Assembly: GCF_000971255.1 (NCBI RefSeq)
Contig: NZ_BBMC01000005.1
Span: 124,001-188,000, forward strand
Origin: Demequina rhizosphaerae
GTDB taxonomy: Bacteria; Actinomycetota; Actinomycetes; Actinomycetales; Demequinaceae
DNA length: 64,000 nt
Direction of reading: 5' to 3'
A program made the position numbers and the translations under genes. Under the pieces are notes generated by a model. It was not told the DNA's origin. It searched no databases and worked only from the letters and a program-made list of their open reading frames with translations. Each line of letters starts with the position of its first letter. Position 1 is the first letter of the stretch. This document shows positions 28,411 through 36,685 of this stretch, in pieces.

Positions 28411-30560
28411 CCGGCGGGCGCTGGCGGCTCCTCGCCACACCTCTCATCGCGATCGCCGCGGGCCTCGGGGTGGGGGGCCTGTCGGGCCTCGTGGTGTTCG
28501 GGGACTGGCTGCGGCCCATGGGCGCCGTGCTCGGCGCGACCGCGGCCGTCGTGGTGCTCGCGCGGCTCGCGACCGGGCGGCCCTTCCTGCCGACCGTGGC
28601 GGGCGCGCTCGCCGGCGCGTGGCTCATCGTCGTCGCCTACGTCCCCACCGCCGACGGCGGGACCTCCTGGATCCCGCGCGGCGAGACGCTCGACGGGCTG
28701 CGGCTCGTGGCCGAGCGCGCGTACTGGTACGCCCAGTCCAGCGTCGCGCCCGCGGAGGTCGAGACGTCGCTCGCGGGCGCGATCACGCTCGCCGTCGTGG
28801 CCCTCTTCCTCGTGGTCGACGCGCTCGCCGTCGGCGCGGGCTTCGCCGCATCGTCCGGCTTCCTGCTCCTCGCGCCGTGGCTGCCCGCCCTCACGCTGGA
28901 GCGGCGCGTGCCGACCCTCGCCCTCGCGGGGGCGCTCGCCGCGTGGCTGGCGGTCATCGCGCTGTCCCGCCGCAGCGACCGCGGATCCTGGCGTGCGCGC
29001 GCCCGCGACGGCGCGTCCCCGGCGGCGCCCGGAGCCGCGCTCGCCGCGACCGCGGCCACCGTGCTCGTCGCGCTGATCGCGGCGCCGCTCGCGATCGGCG
29101 GGCCGGGCTGGGGCGCGATGCCGCGGCTCACGCTGCCGGCCGCCCTGGGCGGCACGTCGCGGCTCGACCTCGAGATCGACCTGCGGAACTCGCTCACCGA
29201 GCAGTCGGCCGAGCCGGTGCTCACCTACACGTCGGACTCGGGTCGCGTCGACGTGCTGCGCGCCTACTCGTTCGGAAGCTTCGACGGCACCCAGTGGGAC
29301 CGTGACCCGGTGGGCGACACCGCCCCCGCCACCGGCGTCCTGTGGCCCGAGGACACGGGCAGCCCGCTCATCGCCGAGCCCGGCACGCTCGCGATCCGCT
29401 TCGGCAACAGCGCGGAGTCACGGGTCCTCGTGCCCGCCGCTCCCCGCACGCTCGCCGCCGGCAGCGAGTGGCGCTACGACGCCTCGACCGACGAGGTGCT
29501 CATCGACCGCCCCGAGGGCACGGCGGACCTCCGCTACACGGTGCGCCAGGCGGTCGACTTCCACACCGAGGAGTCGCTGCGCGCCGCGGACCCGCTCATC
29601 GACGCCGGCGGCGACTCCAACGTCCCGGAGCGCTACCTCGACCTCAACGAGCGGATCGACATCGACAAGGTGCGCAAGATCGCCGAGACGATCACGGCGT
29701 CCGCGACGGACCGGTTCGAGGCCTCGCTCGCGCTCCAGGAGTACTTCCGCGGCGCGAACTTCGAGTACAGCACCGAGGTCGCGCCGGCCGGCGGCGACTC
29801 GGTCTCCGCCTTCCTCGCGGACGGCCGCGGCTACTGCGTGCAGTTCGCGACGGCGATGGTGGTGATGGCGCGCACGCTCGACATCCCGGCGCGCATGGCG
29901 ATCGGCTACCTCGGCGGCTCCTCGGAGGGCTCGGAGTGGGTGGTGCGCGGCCGCGACGCGCACGCATGGCCCGAGCTGTACTTCCCCGGCCACGGCTGGG
30001 TGCGCTTCGAGCCCACCCCCGCGGTGCAGACGGGCGACAGGCCTCCGTGGACGGACGTCGACGCCGCGCCGGAGGAGACGCTCGCCCCGGAGCCGACCGA
30101 GCGGCCCACGACCCTGCCGTCCCGCGCGCCGGTCCCGGAGGCGACCGTCGAGGCGGAGGCCGGCGGGGAGGACGGCTCGTCCGGCTTCCCGTGGGTGGTG
30201 GTGCTCGTGCTCGGGCTGGCCGGCGCGGCGGGCGGCGCCGCCCTGTGGGCGCGCACTCGCGCGCGGGCCGCGGCGGTCACGGATGCCGAGTCGGCCTGGG
30301 AGACGATGCGCCGGCGCCTGGGCGCGCGCGCCGGGGACGACACGCTCACCCCGGCCGAGACCGAGCTGTGGATCCTCGCGGAGGGCCCCGACCTGGGCGA
30401 CGAGGCGCGCGCGTCGCTGGCCCTCCTGCGGGCGGCGGTCGAGGACGCGCGCTACGCGCCCGCCGGCAGCGCCGTCGAGACCGAGGTGCTGGCGGGGTGG
30501 GTCGACGACGTCGCCCACGCGGCGCGCGAGGCGGAGAAGGGCGCGCAGGCGGGTCGCTGA
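28407..30560 (+). CDS. Transglutaminase-like membrane protein (TgpA type)
   Basis: Protein of 717 residues. About five hydrophobic segments fill the first 230 residues. An extracytoplasmic transglutaminase core follows with DGRGYCVQFATAMVVMART (Cys477), RGRDAHAWPELYFP (His519) and GWVRFEPTPA, giving a plausible Cys-His-Asp/Glu triad. A Pro/Thr/Glu linker, another transmembrane helix near 610-630 and a cytoplasmic tail complete the protein. Related TgpA proteins are envelope proteases or transglutaminases. GTG at 28407 overlaps the DUF58 stop, after GGAGGAGGAG. Confidence 0.9.
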   Translation: MTGGRWRLLATPLIAIAAGLGVGGLSGLVVFGDWLRPMGAVLGATAAVVVLARLATGRPFLPTVAGALAGAWLIVVAYVPTADGGTSWIPRGETLDGLRLVAERAYWYAQSSVAPAEVETSLAGAITLAVVALFLVVDALAVGAGFAASSGFLLLAPWLPALTLERRVPTLALAGALAAWLAVIALSRRSDRGSWRARARDGASPAAPGAALAATAATVLVALIAAPLAIGGPGWGAMPRLTLPAALGGTSRLDLEIDLRNSLTEQSAEPVLTYTSDSGRVDVLRAYSFGSFDGTQWDRDPVGDTAPATGVLWPEDTGSPLIAEPGTLAIRFGNSAESRVLVPAAPRTLAAGSEWRYDASTDEVLIDRPEGTADLRYTVRQAVDFHTEESLRAADPLIDAGGDSNVPERYLDLNERIDIDKVRKIAETITASATDRFEASLALQEYFRGANFEYSTEVAPAGGDSVSAFLADGRGYCVQFATAMVVMARTLDIPARMAIGYLGGSSEGSEWVVRGRDAHAWPELYFPGHGWVRFEPTPAVQTGDRPPWTDVDAAPEETLAPEPTERPTTLPSRAPVPEATVEAEAGGEDGSSGFPWVVVLVLGLAGAAGGAALWARTRARAAAVTDAESAWETMRRRLGARAGDDTLTPAETELWILAEGPDLGDEARASLALLRAAVEDARYAPAGSAVETEVLAGWVDDVAHAAREAEKGAQAGR

Positions 30561-30638
30561 CCGCCGCGGCGGACCTGCGATGGTCGGCGCCGCACGAGGA
30601 ACGGCCAACGGCAACGCCTGTTGCCCGGACGCGACGGA

Positions 30639-30658
30639 ACCACGCCCTCGGGCGTGGT
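30639..30658. terminator. Hairpin terminator between convergent genes
   Basis: ACCACGCCC and GGGCGTGGT form a tight inverted repeat separated by two bases. It lies between the transglutaminase gene (plus) and the DUF3040 gene (minus), so it probably acts in both directions. A smaller hairpin, GGCAAC/GTTGCC, precedes it at 30610-30625. Confidence 0.65.
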
Positions 30659-30700
30659 CCTGTCAGCGCAACGCAGCTCCCTCGCTCAGAACTGCAGAAG

Positions 30701-31066
30701 TCAGATGTCGCCCTGCTCGCGGCGGCGGTCGAAGCGCTCCTCCATGCGGGTCATGAAGCTCTTGTCCGCCTTGCGGCGACGTGCCGGGGCGGAGCCCGGC
30801 GCGCGTCCGGCGGCCGGACGCGGGGTCAGCAGCGCCCACACGGCGGCGGCGAGCATCACGGCGAAGCCGGCGACGCCGACCACGATGAGCTGGCTCACGG
30901 CACCGGTGACCACGATGGCAAGGCCGGCGACCACTCCGACGCCGGCCCAGATGTAACGACCGCGGGGCCTCGACGCCCGCGCCATCGCAGAGCCGAGCTT
31001 CGCGTCCGAGCCAAGATCCCTCTCGAGCTGCTCGAGCACGCGCTGCTCGTATTCCGACAGCGGCAT
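30701..31066 (-). CDS. DUF3040 family membrane protein
   Basis: Protein of 121 residues. The N-terminus MPLSEYEQRVLEQLERDL is the DUF3040 signature (PLSE.E...L..IE..L), followed by two hydrophobic helices (about 38-60 and 62-80) and a strongly basic C-terminus. DUF3040 proteins are common in Actinobacteria, often near the dcw cluster; function unknown. ATG at 31066 follows GAAGGAGGG. Confidence 0.85.
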   Translation of the reverse strand: MPLSEYEQRVLEQLERDLGSDAKLGSAMARASRPRGRYIWAGVGVVAGLAIVVTGAVSQLIVVGVAGFAVMLAAAVWALLTPRPAAGRAPGSAPARRRKADKSFMTRMEERFDRRREQGDI

Positions 31067-31135
31067 CTCGCCCTCCTTCCCTGCACCGTGTTGTCAAGTC
31101 TATCGGTCGCACGTCCCGCGTACCAGACGAGCGTT

Positions 31136-31141
31136 TATCGT
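31136..31141 (+). promoter_or_regulatory. Putative -10 element of a leaderless promoter
   Basis: TATCGT ends 6 bases before the ATG at 31148, with no Shine-Dalgarno sequence between. It fits the leaderless pattern seen at several other genes here. Confidence 0.4.
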
Positions 31142-31147
31142 GAGCCC

Positions 31148-31927
31148 ATGCCCCGCCACCGGACCGTACGCGTCGCCCCTGACGTGCCTCGCGGCGTCGA
31201 GTTCGCCATCGCGACCGGAGTCGCCGAGCTGCGCGACGAGCCCGATGGGACAACGTTCCTATGGGTCAACGGAGTTCCCAGCTCCCCGCTCGACCCCGAT
31301 CCCGACGCGCTCGCCTTCGAGTACATGCGCCACCTGTCCGCCGCGGTCGACGCGTGGGGCGCACCGCCGCGGATGCTGGCGCTCCATGTCGGCGCCGCCG
31401 CGTGCGCGTTCCCGCGCCACCTCGCGCACCGCCTGCCCGACTCGGGCCACATCGCGGTCGACGTCGACGCGACGCTTCCGGAGCTCGTGCGCACGTGGTG
31501 GGACCTGCCGCGCGCACCCCGCCTGCGCATCCGCGCGCAGGACGGGCTCGAGGCGGTCGCGACACGCCGGGACGAGAGCCTCGACCTCGTGGTCCGCGAC
31601 GCGTTCGCGGGCGACTCGACGCCGGCGGCCCTCGCCTCCCCGGAGTGGTGGGCGCACGCCGCGCGGGCGCTGCGCCCCGGGGGCCTCGCGCTCGCCAACG
31701 TCGGCACGCGGCCGGGAGACCGCACCGCGGCCGCCGACGTGGCCGCCGCGCGGGAGGCGCTCGGCGGCGTCGTGGCGATCGGCGAGCACGCGGTCCTCAA
31801 GGGCCGCCGCCGCGGCAACGTGGTGATCGCCGCGGTCCGGGGCGGGAGCCTCGACCCGGGCGCGCTGCGCCGCTACGCCGCGTCCGCCCCGCTGCCCACC
31901 GGCGTGACGACGGACTGGGCGGGCTGA
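31148..31927 (+). CDS. Spermidine synthase-like SAM-dependent methyltransferase
   Basis: Protein of 259 residues with a Rossmann fold of the polyamine-synthase type: EYMRHLSAAVDAW, MLALHVGAAACAFPRHLA in place of the usual GGG loop, IAVDVDATLPELVRTWW and DLVVRDAFAGDSTPAAL. The aspartate-rich gatekeeper residues of true spermidine synthases are not obvious, so a methyltransferase or degenerate relative is more likely. No operon partner. Start chosen from leaderless -10 spacing. Confidence 0.7.
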   Translation: MPRHRTVRVAPDVPRGVEFAIATGVAELRDEPDGTTFLWVNGVPSSPLDPDPDALAFEYMRHLSAAVDAWGAPPRMLALHVGAAACAFPRHLAHRLPDSGHIAVDVDATLPELVRTWWDLPRAPRLRIRAQDGLEAVATRRDESLDLVVRDAFAGDSTPAALASPEWWAHAARALRPGGLALANVGTRPGDRTAAADVAAAREALGGVVAIGEHAVLKGRRRGNVVIAAVRGGSLDPGALRRYAASAPLPTGVTTDWAG

Positions 31928-31942
31928 GCGCGCCTCGACCCG

Positions 31943-31952
31943 CGCATCGTCC
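31943..31952 (-). repeat. GGACGATGCG decamer in an intergenic region
   Basis: Intergenic copy of the dispersed decamer, 16 bp after the stop of the spermidine-synthase-like gene and just beyond the cspA terminator stem. Confidence 0.6.
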
Positions 31953-31964
31953 CCGGGAACGACG

Positions 31965-31996
31965 ACGGCCGCCGCCCCTCGCGGGACGACGGCCGT
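31965..31996 (-). terminator. Terminator downstream of cspA
   Basis: On the minus strand a 14-bp stem (two G-U pairs) with a GCGA tetraloop lies 16 bp after the cspA stop. It contains no long T-tract but is by far the strongest hairpin in the gap. Confidence 0.7.
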
Positions 31997-32012
31997 GCGA
32001 CGAATCGACGCC

Positions 32013-32216
32013 TTAGAGCGGACGAACCTTCTCCGCCTGCGGGCCCTTGGGGCCGTTGGTGACCTCGAACTCGACGCGCTGCGCCTCGTCGAGGCTGCGG
32101 TAGCCGTCGGTCTCGATCGCCGAGTAGTGGACGAAGACGTCGGCGCCGCCGCCGTCCTGCGCGATGAAGCCGTAACCCTTCTCGGCGTTGAACCACTTCA
32201 CAGAGCCCTGTGCCAT
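32013..32216 (-). CDS. cspA: Cold-shock protein (CspA family)
   Basis: Protein of 67 residues: an OB-fold nucleic-acid chaperone. RNP1 is seen as KGYGFIAQD and RNP2 as VFVHYSAI; the start [14 protein letters not shown] is near-invariant in actinobacterial CspA. ATG at 32216 was chosen over the upstream one because of family length and an AAGGA site. The long 5' region with a hairpin fits the usual post-transcriptional control of csp genes. Confidence 0.96.
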   Translation of the reverse strand: MAQGSVKWFNAEKGYGFIAQDGGGADVFVHYSAIETDGYRSLDEAQRVEFEVTNGPKGPQAEKVRPL

Positions 32217-32252
32217 GCCTGTCATTCCTTACCTTCTTGCCCGGAGGACGGG

Positions 32253-32277
32253 AAGGCGGGACCCCGTGCCCCGCCTT
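32253..32277 (-). promoter_or_regulatory. Hairpin in the cspA leader
   Basis: AAGGCGGG and CCCGCCTT form an 8-bp stem with a 9-base loop, 37 bp before the cspA start. Cold-shock genes often have structured leaders controlling stability and translation at low temperature. A possible promoter TAGTGT lies about 60 bp further upstream. Confidence 0.45.
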
Positions 32278-32360
32278 GTCGCCGCAATGCCACTCCCCGA
32301 CCCAGGTGAGACAGGTTCCTGCACACTACGTTCTTGCAACCGCGCCAAGTGTGGCAGAAA

Positions 32361-33284
32361 TCAGGGCTGAGTGGGGGGATCCCTGCGCTCTTGCGCCAGG
32401 AACTTCTCGAACTCCGCCGCGATCTCGTCCGCGGAGGGCAGACCGCCCTCGACCTCGAGTCCGCGCCCGCGCGCCTCGTGGAACGCGTCGTACTGGTTCT
32501 CGAGGGCCTCGACGAGCGCCTGGACCTCCTCGCTCTCCGCGAGCTGGCGGTCGATCTCCTCGCTCGCGATGGCGGCCGCGTCGTCGAGCGCGGCGGGGTC
32601 GAGGTCGAGGCCCGACAGGTCCTCGAGCCCCTCGAGCGCGCGCTGCGCGGCCTGTGGGTACGAGGACTGCGCGAGGTAGTGGGGCACGTGCACCGCGACG
32701 TTGACGGCCGGCAGCCCCCACTGGCCGAAGCGGTACTCGAGCAGGTTCTGCGCGGAGGCGGGCACCGTGACGGTGCCGAACATCGAGGCGGAGTCCGGCA
32801 GCAGGTCCGGGTCGGTGCCGTGGATGGTGACGGTGAGGGGACGCGTGTGCGGCACGGCCATGGGGATGCCGTGCGAGCCCAGCGTCAGCCCGACGCCCAG
32901 GCGGTCGACCGCCTCGCGCACCGTCGCGATGTAGCGCTCCCACTGGATGTCCGGCTCGAAGCCGTGCAGCAGCAGGAAGGACGAGCCCTCCTGGTCGTGC
33001 ACGAGGTCGAGCGCGAGGTGCGGCTCGTCGTACGCCGTCCACTGGTTCACCGAGAAGGTCATCTCGGGGCGCCGGGAGCGGTAGTCGAGCAGCTGGTCGA
33101 TGTCGAACGTCGCGATGCGCTGCGGGTCGCCGGTCTCGAGGATGTGGTCCGCGACGAGCGCGCCCGCGCGCCCCGCGTCGATGAAGCCCCTCAGGGAGTG
33201 GACCAGCACGGAGCCGTGCTCCGGCGCGACGTCGGCCCACGCCTGGACGCCGTCCGGGTCCCAGCTCAGCAGCGGTCGTTCCAT
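32361..33284 (-). CDS. PAC2 family protein (proteasome-assembly-chaperone-like)
   Basis: Protein of 307 residues. It has the PAC2 layout: SVLVHSLRGFIDAGRAGALV, FDIDQLLDYRSRRPEM and SFLLLHGFEPDIQWERYI, then a glycine-rich SHGIPMAVPHTRP and VPHYLAQSSYP. The family is widespread in Actinobacteria; chaperone function is known only for archaeal/eukaryotic relatives. The acidic C-terminal tail resembles actinobacterial homologues. ATG at 33284 has the best spacing to GGAAGGA; ATG at 33290 is possible. Confidence 0.85.
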   Translation of the reverse strand: MERPLLSWDPDGVQAWADVAPEHGSVLVHSLRGFIDAGRAGALVADHILETGDPQRIATFDIDQLLDYRSRRPEMTFSVNQWTAYDEPHLALDLVHDQEGSSFLLLHGFEPDIQWERYIATVREAVDRLGVGLTLGSHGIPMAVPHTRPLTVTIHGTDPDLLPDSASMFGTVTVPASAQNLLEYRFGQWGLPAVNVAVHVPHYLAQSSYPQAAQRALEGLEDLSGLDLDPAALDDAAAIASEEIDRQLAESEEVQALVEALENQYDAFHEARGRGLEVEGGLPSADEIAAEFEKFLAQERRDPPTQP

Positions 33285-33341
33285 GATCATCCATCCTTCC
33301 ACCGTCGCCCTCTCGCGTCTGCCGTTCTCGCCCTCCGCGAA

Positions 33342-33360
33342 ACCCTCGTGCGGCGAGGGT
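33342..33360 (+). promoter_or_regulatory. 19-bp inverted repeat upstream of the HelR-type gene (RAE-like)
   Basis: ACCCTCGTGCGGCGAGGGT has 7-bp arms around TGCGG and ends 2 bp before a possible -35 element. Its length, position and TGCGGC core resemble the rifamycin-associated element (GGGGCTTGCGGCAAGCCCC) that precedes HelR genes, but the arms differ. It may be a diverged version or a different operator. Confidence 0.4.
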
Positions 33361-33362
33361 GC

Positions 33363-33391
33363 TTCCGAGGAGCGCCAGGACGCGCGATAAT
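33363..33391 (+). promoter_or_regulatory. Putative promoter of the HelR-type gene
   Basis: TTCCGA (33363-33368), 17-bp spacer, GATAAT (33386-33391). The -10 is good and the -35 weak, as expected for a regulated promoter. Transcription would start about 45 bp before the ATG at 33441. Confidence 0.45.
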
Positions 33392-33440
33392 GAGGGACTG
33401 CCCTGCTGAAGTCAACACAGGGTGTGCGGAGGGAATGCCG

Positions 33441-35630
33441 ATGGCGAACGAGCGCGGACTGACCGCCGAGCGGAGCGGCCTCGCGGCCGAGCAGGAGGTC
33501 GTGGACGGCCTGTACACGCGTCTGGACGAGCTGCGCGACGAGGCGGACGACCGCCTCGCCGCGATCCGTAAGGAGGGCCCGTCGGGCTCGCCGCAGAACC
33601 GCTCGGAGCGCGACGCGTTCGCGACGCTGTACGAGGACCGGATCTCCCAGCTCGACGCGGTCGAGGACCGCCTGTGCTTCGGCCGGCTCGACCTGCGAGA
33701 CGGCGAGCGCTTCTACGTGGGCCGCATCGGCCTGTCGGACGCGGAGCACGTGCCGCTGCTCACCGACTGGCGCGCCCCCGCCGCGCGCGCCTTCTACTCC
33801 GCGACCGCCGCCAACCCGGGGCCCGTGGTCAACCGCCGCCACCTCACCACGCAGGGCCGCCGCGTCACGGCGGTCGAGGACGACGTGCTCGACGTCGACG
33901 CGCTGCGCGAGATGGGCGCCGACGAGGCCCTCGCGGGCGAGGGCGCGCTGCTCGCCGCGCTCGGCGCGCGCCGCACCGGGCGCATGGGCGACATCGTCGC
34001 GACCATCCAGGCGGAGCAGGACGCCGTCATCCGCGCACCCATGACCGGCGCGCTCGTCGTGCAGGGCGGCCCCGGCTCGGGCAAGACCGCCGTGGCCCTC
34101 CACCGCGCCGCGTACCTGCTCTACCACCACCGCGAGCAGCTCGAGTCGCGGGGCGTGCTGCTCATCGGCCCGTCCAAGACGTTCCTGCGGTACATCGACC
34201 ACGTGCTGCCCTCGCTCGGCGAGACCGGCGCCGTGTCGACGACCCTTGCGGGCCTCGTGCCCGGGATCGACGTCACCGCCGTCGAGCCGGACGGGTCGGC
34301 GGAGATCAAGGGCCGCACCGTGATGGCGGACGTCGTCAAGGCCGCCGTCCGCGAGCGCCAGCGCGTCCCGCGGGCCGACAAGGAGATCCGCATCGACGGC
34401 CGCACCGTCGTGATCAAGCGCTCGGACGTCAAGGACGCCCAGGGCCGCGCGCGCCGCGAGGGCCGCCCGCACAACGAGGCGCGTGCCTCGTTCGCGAAGG
34501 ACATGATCGGCCGCCTCACCAAGCAGCTCGTCGAGCAGCTCGAGGTGTACTCGGACGACGACCGCATCGAGCTCGAGCGGGACGTCCGCGACGACCGCAA
34601 CGTGCGCATCGCCATCAACCTGTGCTGGCTGCCCATCACCCCGCAGCAGCTGCTGCGCGACCTGTTCTCCAAGCCTCACCTGCTCGACCACGCGGCGCGC
34701 ATGCTGCCCATGCACGAGCGCGACCTGCTGCTGCGCCCGTCCGCGGCGCCGTTCACGGAGGCCGACGTCCCGCTGCTCGACGAGGCCGCCGAGCTGCTCG
34801 GCGAGATGCCGGGCGGGCGCGGCCGCCGGTCCGACGAGCCGTCGGACGAGGAGATCCAGTACGCGAAGGACGTGCTCGAGACCTTCGGCCAGGAGAGCAT
34901 GATCCAGGTCGACGCCGAGACCCTCGCGGCCCGCATGAAGGGCGGCACGACGCGCCTGTCGGTCGCCGAGCGCGCCCGCGGCGACCGCACGTGGACGTAC
35001 GGCCACGTGGTCGTCGACGAGGCTCAGGAGCTCAGCCCGATGGCGTGGCGCATGCTGCTGCGCCGCTGCCCCACGCGCTCGTTCACGATCGTCGGCGACG
35101 TCGCCCAGACCACGTCGGTCGCGGGCACCCGCTGGTGGCCCGAGACGATGGACCCGCTGTTCCAGACCGGCTGGGAGCTGCGCGAGCTCACCATCTCGTA
35201 CCGTATCCCCGCCGCGGTGGCCGATGCGGCGCAGGCGTACGCCCGCAAGGCCCGCCTGCCCGTGAGCGAGCTGCGCGCGGCGCGCGAGCTCGACGACGCG
35301 ACGGCCGCGACGCGCGACCGCGACCCGATCGCGGCCGCCGCGGGCATCGCGCACCGTCACGCCGCCGGCTTCGCGGAGGGCGAGGGCGGCCTGGTCGCCG
35401 TCATCGCGCCGCCGCGCCTGCACGGCGCGCTGCGGAAGGCCCTCGGCACGCCGACCATCGACGTCTACACGGCGCGCGAGTCGAAGGGCCTCGAGTTCGA
35501 CGTGGCCGTCGTGGTCGAGCCCGCGGAGATCGCGGAGCGGCCCGGCGACCTGTACGTCGCGCTCACGCGCCCCACGCGCCGGCTCGAGGTCGTCCACGCG
35601 GAGGCGCTGCCCGCGGGGCTGTCGCTGTAG
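33441..35630 (+). CDS. helR: HelD/HelR-type RNA polymerase-associated superfamily 1 ATPase
   Basis: Protein of 729 residues. An N-terminal coiled-coil arm (about 1-60) is followed by FGRLDLRDGERFYVGRIGL and DWRAPAARAFY, typical of HelD. Walker A is QGGPGSGKTAVAL (208-220); Walker B is HVVVDEAQELSPMAW; QTTSVAGTRWW, RIPAAVADAA and ESKGLEFDVAVVVEP are later motifs. Actinobacterial HelR/HelD proteins pull stalled RNA polymerase off DNA, and HelR protects against rifamycins; this length fits that class better than UvrD. ATG at 33441 lies 6 bases after GGAGGGA. The upstream inverted repeat supports drug-inducible control, by inference. Confidence 0.85.
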   Translation: MANERGLTAERSGLAAEQEVVDGLYTRLDELRDEADDRLAAIRKEGPSGSPQNRSERDAFATLYEDRISQLDAVEDRLCFGRLDLRDGERFYVGRIGLSDAEHVPLLTDWRAPAARAFYSATAANPGPVVNRRHLTTQGRRVTAVEDDVLDVDALREMGADEALAGEGALLAALGARRTGRMGDIVATIQAEQDAVIRAPMTGALVVQGGPGSGKTAVALHRAAYLLYHHREQLESRGVLLIGPSKTFLRYIDHVLPSLGETGAVSTTLAGLVPGIDVTAVEPDGSAEIKGRTVMADVVKAAVRERQRVPRADKEIRIDGRTVVIKRSDVKDAQGRARREGRPHNEARASFAKDMIGRLTKQLVEQLEVYSDDDRIELERDVRDDRNVRIAINLCWLPITPQQLLRDLFSKPHLLDHAARMLPMHERDLLLRPSAAPFTEADVPLLDEAAELLGEMPGGRGRRSDEPSDEEIQYAKDVLETFGQESMIQVDAETLAARMKGGTTRLSVAERARGDRTWTYGHVVVDEAQELSPMAWRMLLRRCPTRSFTIVGDVAQTTSVAGTRWWPETMDPLFQTGWELRELTISYRIPAAVADAAQAYARKARLPVSELRAARELDDATAATRDRDPIAAAAGIAHRHAAGFAEGEGGLVAVIAPPRLHGALRKALGTPTIDVYTARESKGLEFDVAVVVEPAEIAERPGDLYVALTRPTRRLEVVHAEALPAGLSL

Positions 35631-35631
35631 C

Positions 35632-35772
35632 AGGGACGATGCGCGCCCGGCGGGGCTGCGCAGCGTCGCCGGGGCGCGGGCACGAGTCGCGGTAGCGGCG
35701 ACCGGCGCACCGTCGGGGCGCGGCCCGACGCTGGGGCGCGGCCCGCACGGACCTGCGCGCCGCATCGTCCCT
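35632..35772. repeat. Intergenic repeat unit bounded by inverted GGACGATGCG copies
   Basis: Two decamers in opposite orientation, 35634-35643 and 35761-35770, each extended to AGGGACGATGCG, enclose about 115 bp of extremely GC-rich DNA. Inside, GGGGCGCGGCCCG occurs at 35715-35727 and 35733-35745, and a related GGGGCGCGGG at 35671-35680. The region lies between a plus gene and a minus gene that converge, so it may also terminate transcription. No open reading frame or transposase. Confidence 0.6.
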
Positions 35773-36580
35773 ACGGCGCCTCGCACTCCCCCGCGCCCGC
35801 GAGCGCGAGCCCCGCGAGGTCGCCCGGGCCCCAGTCGAGGAGGCTGAGGTTCGACTCGTGCATGAGCTCGTGCTTGTCCCCCACGTGCGCGAGGCCGACG
35901 ACGTGGCCGAGCTCGTGCTCGACCACCGCCCTCGCGAGCTCGTCGCCGATGCCGTCCTCGCGGATGCGCGCGACGTCCTCCCAGTCGATGATGACGACCC
36001 CGGAGCGCAGGTAGCGCTCGGGCCCGTACGCGCCGGGCACCGCGCTCGAGCCGCCGAGGCCCGTGACGGTGCCCTCGAGGTCGGGGTTGTCGGCCTCGCT
36101 CTGGAAGCCGATGACGATGGGTGCGAAGCGGTCGCCGTAGCGCTCCTGGACGAGGTCGCGGTCGAACGAGGCCGGCTCGTCGGTGACGCCCTCGTACGCG
36201 AAGGCCAGCCCGGTCGCCGCGGACACCTCCGCGACCGCCTCGTGCACGACGGTGTCGAAGCCCTCGGGCATGTCCGCCGCGGAGATCACGTACGACAGGA
36301 CCGTGCACGGGTCGTACCGGACGGGCCCGCCGCCGGCGCCGCCGTCGGGGAAGAGGAAGTCGTACGACCCGGTCGTCGAGACCGTCACCTCGGGCAGCTG
36401 GCGCCGCTCGGCGCCCTGCGCGACGGGGATGCGCACGGTCTCCCCCTCGGCCTCGATGACGTTGCGCGGCGTGCCCCAGTGGCGCACGTCCGACCACGTC
36501 ACGCCCTGCCACGACGCGCCCGCCACGAACAGCGCGGCGCACGCGAGGGTGACCACCACCGTCCTGCCCGCGGAACCCAT
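35771..36580 (-). CDS. Secreted or membrane-anchored zinc metalloprotease (matrixin-like)
   Basis: Protein of 269 residues. An N-terminal hydrophobic segment (about 7-24) would be a signal anchor or signal peptide. The zinc motif HELGHVVGLAH (His222, Glu223, His226, His232) has the HExxHxxGxxH form of metzincins, and LMHES (Met240) is a plausible Met-turn. The substrate is unknown. Cys92 and Cys266 could form a disulfide. It is not in an obvious operon. Confidence 0.82.
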   Translation of the reverse strand: MGSAGRTVVVTLACAALFVAGASWQGVTWSDVRHWGTPRNVIEAEGETVRIPVAQGAERRQLPEVTVSTTGSYDFLFPDGGAGGGPVRYDPCTVLSYVISAADMPEGFDTVVHEAVAEVSAATGLAFAYEGVTDEPASFDRDLVQERYGDRFAPIVIGFQSEADNPDLEGTVTGLGGSSAVPGAYGPERYLRSGVVIIDWEDVARIREDGIGDELARAVVEHELGHVVGLAHVGDKHELMHESNLSLLDWGPGDLAGLALAGAGECEAP

Positions 36581-36685
36581 GCAGACACTCTGCCACGCCG
36601 CGGGACCCTCCCCGGCACGCCCGCGGGCCGTCCCGGACCCCGCCCGAGTTGGAGAAGGCGCAGGAAATGCGAGACGATAGCGCCC

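Noticed and set aside
31148..31927. Assignment as a true spermidine synthase
   Set aside because: The glycine loop is altered and the acidic active-site residues are not evident; only the fold is supported.
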